In this document: positions 6,343-9,339 of the stretch, piece after piece
How positions within the stretch are numbered: the stretch's first letter is position 1
Layout of the letters: each line of letters starts with the position of its first letter
Assembly (NCBI GenBank): GCA_019116185.1
Contig: DXCD01000005.1
Location: forward strand, 1 to 9,339
Length of the DNA: 9,339 nt
Reading direction: 5' to 3'
DNA from: Candidatus Mediterraneibacter stercorigallinarum
Lineage (GTDB): Bacteria > Bacillota > Clostridia > Lachnospirales > Lachnospiraceae
Translations under genes and position numbers: made by a program
Notes under the pieces: model-generated
The model's input: only the letters and a program-made list of their open reading frames with translations
Told to the model about the DNA's origin: nothing
The model's database searches: none

Positions 6343-6486
6343 CTTCGCCTCCAAGTATTTTTATATTCCCCTGCTTCCCCAATGATTTTTAACTCTGAAA
6401 GTATTGGAATCATCCGGGAGTACAAGAATGACAGGATTATGCAATAACAGGACAGTATCGTACAAGATTCCGCACCTAAAATGAAA

Positions 6487-6492
6487 TATAAT
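6487..6492 (+). promoter_or_regulatory. Probable -10 hexamer for the GH31 gene
   Basis: A perfect TATAAT lies about 70 bases before the GH31 start codon. No good -35 is visible 16-18 bases upstream (the bases there read AAGATT), so an activator or a weak promoter is possible. The rest of the 320-base gap between tetR and this gene, apart from the listed sites, shows nothing I recognise. I saw no convincing catabolite-repression (cre) site. Confidence 0.45.
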
Positions 6493-6504
6493 CTATCTCA
6501 TAAA

Positions 6505-6543
6505 CAGTCACATGCATAGCTGTGGCTGCTTTTCATGTAACTG
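6505..6543 (+). promoter_or_regulatory. GH31 leader with two overlapping stem-loops
   Basis: CAGTCACA (6505-6512) can pair with TGTGGCTG (6521-6528), giving an 8-bp stem with one G-U pair followed by CTTTTC. The same left arm, extended to CAGTCACATG (6505-6514), can instead pair with CATGTAACTG (6534-6543) at nine of ten positions. The two folds exclude each other and end just before the ribosome site GGAGG (6551-6555). Whether they regulate anything is unknown. Confidence 0.35.
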
Positions 6544-6562
6544 ATACATAGGAGGTACCGAC

Positions 6563-8578
6563 ATGATACGGAAATATACTTACGGAGCTCCGCTCCAGAC
6601 TGACGCTGTGACGCTTGATATCCCGGCTGAAAATGGGTTGCCGTCTTACGGGACCATCAGCACACAGAGCGGTTTTACCTTTACTTATACGATGGCTGAC
6701 GATGATATCGTCTACGGCCTCGGCGAGGCAAACCGGGGCGTCAACAAGCGGGGTTACTGCTATATCAGCGACTGTACGGACGATCCGAACCATACCGAGG
6801 ACAAGCTCTCGCTTTATGGAGCCCACAACTTCATCGTTGTCTGGGGAAAACAGACCTTCGGCATGTTTTTTGACTATCCCTCCCGCCTGACATTTGATAT
6901 CGGGTACACGAGAAAGGATACTCTGACCGTATCCTGCGAAAACGCCGACCTTGATCTCTATGTGATAACCGGGGGCTCTCCTTATGATATAGTAAAGCAG
7001 TTCCGCCATCTGACCGGCAGGAGCTATATCCCGCCGAAATTCGCTTTTGGTTTCGGTCAAAGCCGCTGGGGATACAAGACAAAAGAAGACTTCAGAAAAG
7101 TGGCAGAAGGCTATCGCCAAAATCATATCCCGCTGGATATGATCTATATGGATATCGATTACATGGATTCCTATAAAGATTTTACTCTGAGCGAAAACTT
7201 TGATGATTTTCCTGAATTTGTGCGGGAAATGAAAGGCCGTCATATCCGTCTCATCCCTATCATTGACGCCGGCGTCAAGATCGAGAAAGGGTATGATGTC
7301 TACGAGGAAGGGGTTCAGAACCGCTATTTCTGCCAGAGGGAAGACGGCAGCGATTTCATTGCAGCAGTGTGGCCGGGTGATACTCATTTTCCTGATGTCC
7401 TCAATCCGGATGCAAGAAAATGGTTCGGTGATAAATACCGCTTCCTGACAGACCAGGGCATTGAAGGATTCTGGAACGATATGAATGAACCGGCGATCTT
7501 CTATTCAAAAGAAGGCCTGGACGAGGCAAAAGAGCTTGCCCGCAGGTTTGCGGACGGAGAAGACGGGCGCTGGGACGGCGCCGGCAGCGTGGGGGTATGG
7601 CAGATGGGGGATAAACTGCGGAGCCTTGCCAACAGCCCGGAGGACTACCGGAGATTTTATCACAATATAGACGGAAAGAAAGTGCGTCATGACAAAGTCC
7701 ACAATCTCTATGGCTTCAATATGACACGCGCTGCCGGAGAGGCATTTGAGCGGATCGATCCTGACCGGCGTTTCCTCATGTTTTCCCGTTCTTCCTACAT
7801 CGGGATGCACCGCTATGGAGGAATCTGGACGGGAGATAACAAATCCTGGTGGTCCCATTTGCTGCTGAACCTGAAAATGCTGCCTTCCCTGAACATGTGC
7901 GGCTTCCTCTATACAGGAGCCGACCTTGGCGGATTCGGCGCGGACACGACCCGGGAACTGCTGCTCCGTTTCCTTGCGCTGGGTGTATTCACTCCACTCA
8001 TGCGAAATCACTCTGCACTAGGCACAAGGGAGCAGGAATGCTATCAGTTTGAAAATATTGAGGATTTCCGCCATGTGATCGGAGTGAGATACCGCCTGCT
8101 GCCCTATCTGTACAGCGAGTATATGAAAGCCGCGCTGAATGATGATCTGTATTTCAAACCGCTCGCCTTTGTTTACCCGGAAGACAGGATGGCAGCCCGG
8201 ATCGAGGACCAGCTGATGATCGGAAACGAGATTATGATCGCCCCGGTATATGAACAAAACGGCAAAGGCAGATATGTATATCTTCCGGAAGAAATGAAGT
8301 TCATCAAATTTCTCCCGGACGGGACAATAGGCGAACAAATACTCGGACAGGGCATCCATTATGTGGATATTGCTCTCAATGAGGTTCCTCTGTTCATCCG
8401 AAAAGGGAAATGTATTCCTGTGGCAGATACAGCGGAATGTGTGGATGAAATAGATACAGAACATCTCCGTATGATCGGATATGACGGAGCTGAATATGTA
8501 CTCTACGATGACGACGGGATACATAAAGATTACGGGAACGAAAAGAATTACCGCACACTGGAAAAGCATCATATATAG
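6563..8578 (+). CDS. GH31 alpha-glucosidase, probably isomaltose-type
   Basis: This 671-residue enzyme has no signal peptide and should hydrolyse imported alpha-glucosides in the cytoplasm. The N-terminal beta domain (about 1-150) precedes a GH31 barrel with GFGQSRWGYKTKEDF (163-177) and YMDIDYMDSYKDFT (195-208). The nucleophile is Asp306 in WNDMNEP (304-310), the acid/base is Asp425 in IWTGDN (421-426), and TREQE follows at 488-492. The length is close to the ~663-residue Blautia obeum enzyme Ro-alphaG1, whose architecture it shares closely from memory. Trp169 corresponds to the Trp that gives that enzyme its preference for alpha-1,6 (isomaltose) over maltose. ATG 6563 follows AGGAGG (6550-6555) by seven bases. 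Between about 328 and 350 it has a Gly/Asp-rich insert that looks unlike the relative. It is monocistronic, with no transporter in the window, and ends next to an IS200-type element. Confidence 0.93.
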   Translation: MIRKYTYGAPLQTDAVTLDIPAENGLPSYGTISTQSGFTFTYTMADDDIVYGLGEANRGVNKRGYCYISDCTDDPNHTEDKLSLYGAHNFIVVWGKQTFGMFFDYPSRLTFDIGYTRKDTLTVSCENADLDLYVITGGSPYDIVKQFRHLTGRSYIPPKFAFGFGQSRWGYKTKEDFRKVAEGYRQNHIPLDMIYMDIDYMDSYKDFTLSENFDDFPEFVREMKGRHIRLIPIIDAGVKIEKGYDVYEEGVQNRYFCQREDGSDFIAAVWPGDTHFPDVLNPDARKWFGDKYRFLTDQGIEGFWNDMNEPAIFYSKEGLDEAKELARRFADGEDGRWDGAGSVGVWQMGDKLRSLANSPEDYRRFYHNIDGKKVRHDKVHNLYGFNMTRAAGEAFERIDPDRRFLMFSRSSYIGMHRYGGIWTGDNKSWWSHLLLNLKMLPSLNMCGFLYTGADLGGFGADTTRELLLRFLALGVFTPLMRNHSALGTREQECYQFENIEDFRHVIGVRYRLLPYLYSEYMKAALNDDLYFKPLAFVYPEDRMAARIEDQLMIGNEIMIAPVYEQNGKGRYVYLPEEMKFIKFLPDGTIGEQILGQGIHYVDIALNEVPLFIRKGKCIPVADTAECVDEIDTEHLRMIGYDGAEYVLYDDDGIHKDYGNEKNYRTLEKHHI

Positions 8579-8584
8579 TCAGGA

Positions 8585-8785
8585 CCACCGGCTGAGCCGG
8601 TGGCTTGCTCTGCCCCTATAAGGGGCTATTACCTGCTTGCGCCCGGAAGGCGCACTGAAGGCCTGCCAGCCGCACCACATCCACAGCAGCCCCTAAAGGG
8701 GCTTATTCAGTGCTTCCTTACCCCGGCGCAGCCCCAAAAGGGGCTTGCTGGTTTGCTTTGACTTCCTACTACCACTCCAAGTGGT
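8585..8785. repeat. Array of six short hairpins at the tnpA-distal end of the IS
   Basis: Hairpins lie at 8585-8603 (CCACCGGC arms), 8612-8626, 8639-8653, 8689-8702, 8731-8744 and 8771-8785. Three of them (8612, 8689, 8731) share the core GCCCC-loop-GGGGC with loops of changing sequence, and the last two of these are preceded by CA and followed by CTT. Spacing is irregular (77 and 42 bases), so it is not a CRISPR array. The hairpin at 8771-8785 (ACCACT-CCA-AGTGGT) touches the tnpA stop codon and may terminate its transcript. The one at 8585 begins six bases after the GH31 stop. Confidence 0.7.
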
Positions 8786-9235
8786 TTATTTCTTGTTTTT
8801 CTTCACCGGCTCACCCGTAAACGGGTCGATGTACTCCACTAATGACATCTGATCATACTCTAAATCTTCTTTCAGTTGATTTTGAATATACGCCTTGATT
8901 GCAGCTGTGTTCTTTCCTACTGTATCTACATAATATCCACGACACCAGAAATGTCTATTTCCATACTTGTATTTCAAATTCGCATGCTTTTCAAATATCA
9001 TCAGCGAACTTTTTCCTTTTAAGTACCCCACAATTTCTGATACTGAATATTTGGGCGGAATCTTTACCAGCATATGGATATGGTCACTACAACACTCCGC
9101 TTCAACAATTTCTATCCCTTTTCTTCTGCATAATGTTCCCAGTATTTGTCCCACATCTGCTTTTATATCTTTGTAGATTACCTGCCGACGATATTTTGGT
9201 GCAAAAACAATGTGATACTTGCATTCCCATTTAGG
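8786..9235 (-). pseudogene. tnpA: IS200-family transposase TnpA, missing its N-terminal start
   Basis: The open frame encodes 149 residues of a Y1 HUH transposase, beginning PKWECKYHIVFAPKYRR directly after an in-frame TGA (9238-9236). The active site is intact: the HUH pair is His52 and His54 in SDHIHMLV, and the probable catalytic tyrosine is Tyr116 in KAYIQNQ (numbering from 9235). Family members usually have about 150-155 residues and begin roughly ten residues earlier. There is no ATG, and the first usable start is GTG at 9154, which would give 122 residues and lose the first strand of the fold. I therefore call it a 5'-truncated, probably inactive gene, with loss at the N-terminal end only. 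A rare non-standard start is possible but has no support. Confidence 0.75.
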
Positions 9236-9279
9236 TCAGTTTACAAGGAACTACACGCAGACCGTGAAACGGGCTGCTG

Positions 9280-9333
9280 ACAACAAACGGCGGTATGCTC
9301 CCGGAGAGGGCAGCATACCGCCTGTTTTGTTGT
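9280..9333. terminator. Strong bidirectional terminator-like hairpin
   Basis: GGCGGTATGCT (9289-9299) pairs exactly with AGCATACCGCC (9312-9322), with an inner CCC/GGG pair around GGAGA. Outside the stem, ACAACAAAC on the left and TGTTTTGTTGT on the right give A- and T-rich flanks, so both strands look like intrinsic terminators. It probably ends a gene lying to the right of the window. The 44 bases between it and the tnpA remnant (9236-9279) hold nothing recognisable beyond a tiny CCGT-GAA-ACGG stem. Confidence 0.6.
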
Positions 9334-9339
9334 CCGGGG

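Larger units (their letters stand above)
8579..9235 (-). mobile_element. IS200/IS605-type (tnpA-only) element, 5'-truncated
   Basis: The element reads leftward. It consists of a tnpA remnant and a ~205-bp tail of hairpins, with a 9-bp-arm hairpin near the outer end at 8585-8603, as expected for single-strand transposons that recognise subterminal hairpins. Coding similarity to TnpA stops abruptly at 9235, where unrelated sequence begins, so the end upstream of the gene has been lost. The outer boundary near 8580 is estimated. No tnpB is present. Confidence 0.6.

Noticed and set aside
6380..6415. Possible catabolite-repression (cre) site upstream of GH31
   Set aside because: The TGAAAGTATTGGAATCA stretch lacks the central CG and the symmetry of cre sites.
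6533..7387. 284-codon leftward frame opposite the GH31 gene
   Set aside because: It is antisense to a clearly coding, motif-rich region, with no recognisable domains or ribosome site.
8612..8744. CRISPR array reading of the GCCCC/GGGGC hairpins
   Set aside because: The repeats are only about 13-15 bases, spacing is irregular (77 and 42 bases), and no cas genes are present.
1..9339. A link between the IS200-type TnpA and the large palindromes, as in RAYT/REP systems
   Set aside because: The TnpA looks like an ordinary truncated IS200 transposase, its own end hairpins do not resemble the palindromes, and the two lie over 5 kb apart. Nothing in the sequence supports mobilisation of one by the other.

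Overview
The window looks like chromosomal DNA of a gut-type low-to-mid GC Firmicute, most likely a Lachnospiraceae member. This is inferred from strong AGGAGG ribosome sites, a Bacillus/Clostridium SdpR/SdpI pair, a cytoplasmic GH31 enzyme resembling the Blautia (Ruminococcus) obeum alpha-glucosidase, and a clostridial IS200-type tnpA. No database search was possible, so the taxonomy is an inference.

Layout. Positions 1-561 hold no gene. They hold the right end of one large imperfect palindrome (to about 72), a connecting palindrome (59-215) and a complete ~359-bp palindrome (202-560) that stops next to a leftward HAD phosphatase gene (562-1332). A 312-bp divergent gap follows, carrying a consensus promoter (1547-1575) bracketed by two matching 24-bp operators (1520-1543 and 1576-1599). 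It drives an sdpR-sdpI operon (1645-2565). A second ~348-bp palindrome of the same family (2564-2911) fills the space up to the next, convergent operon and overlaps the stop codons on both sides.

That operon is leftward, tightly packed and begins with its own regulator. It encodes a TetR-type repressor (6242-5655), a CrtI/retinol-saturase-like FAD oxidoreductase (5635-4085) and a ferredoxin-reductase-like flavoprotein with a C-terminal plant-type 2Fe-2S domain (4082-2910). A promoter (6342-6307) and a 14-bp palindrome just downstream (6293-6306) fit autorepression. The natural reading is an inducible NAD(P)H -> flavin -> 2Fe-2S -> FAD chain that reduces or desaturates an unidentified, probably hydrophobic or conjugated, substrate.

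Divergently, a GH31 alpha-glucosidase (6563-8578) stands alone behind a leader able to form alternative stem-loops. It ends against a decayed IS200-type element: an array of six short hairpins (8585-8785) and a tnpA (9235-8786) with intact catalytic residues but no start region. The window closes with a strong bidirectional terminator-like hairpin (9280-9333).

The best candidates for something undescribed are the family of ~350-bp palindromes at gene 3' ends, the two-flavoprotein operon, and the paired operators around the sdpRI promoter.
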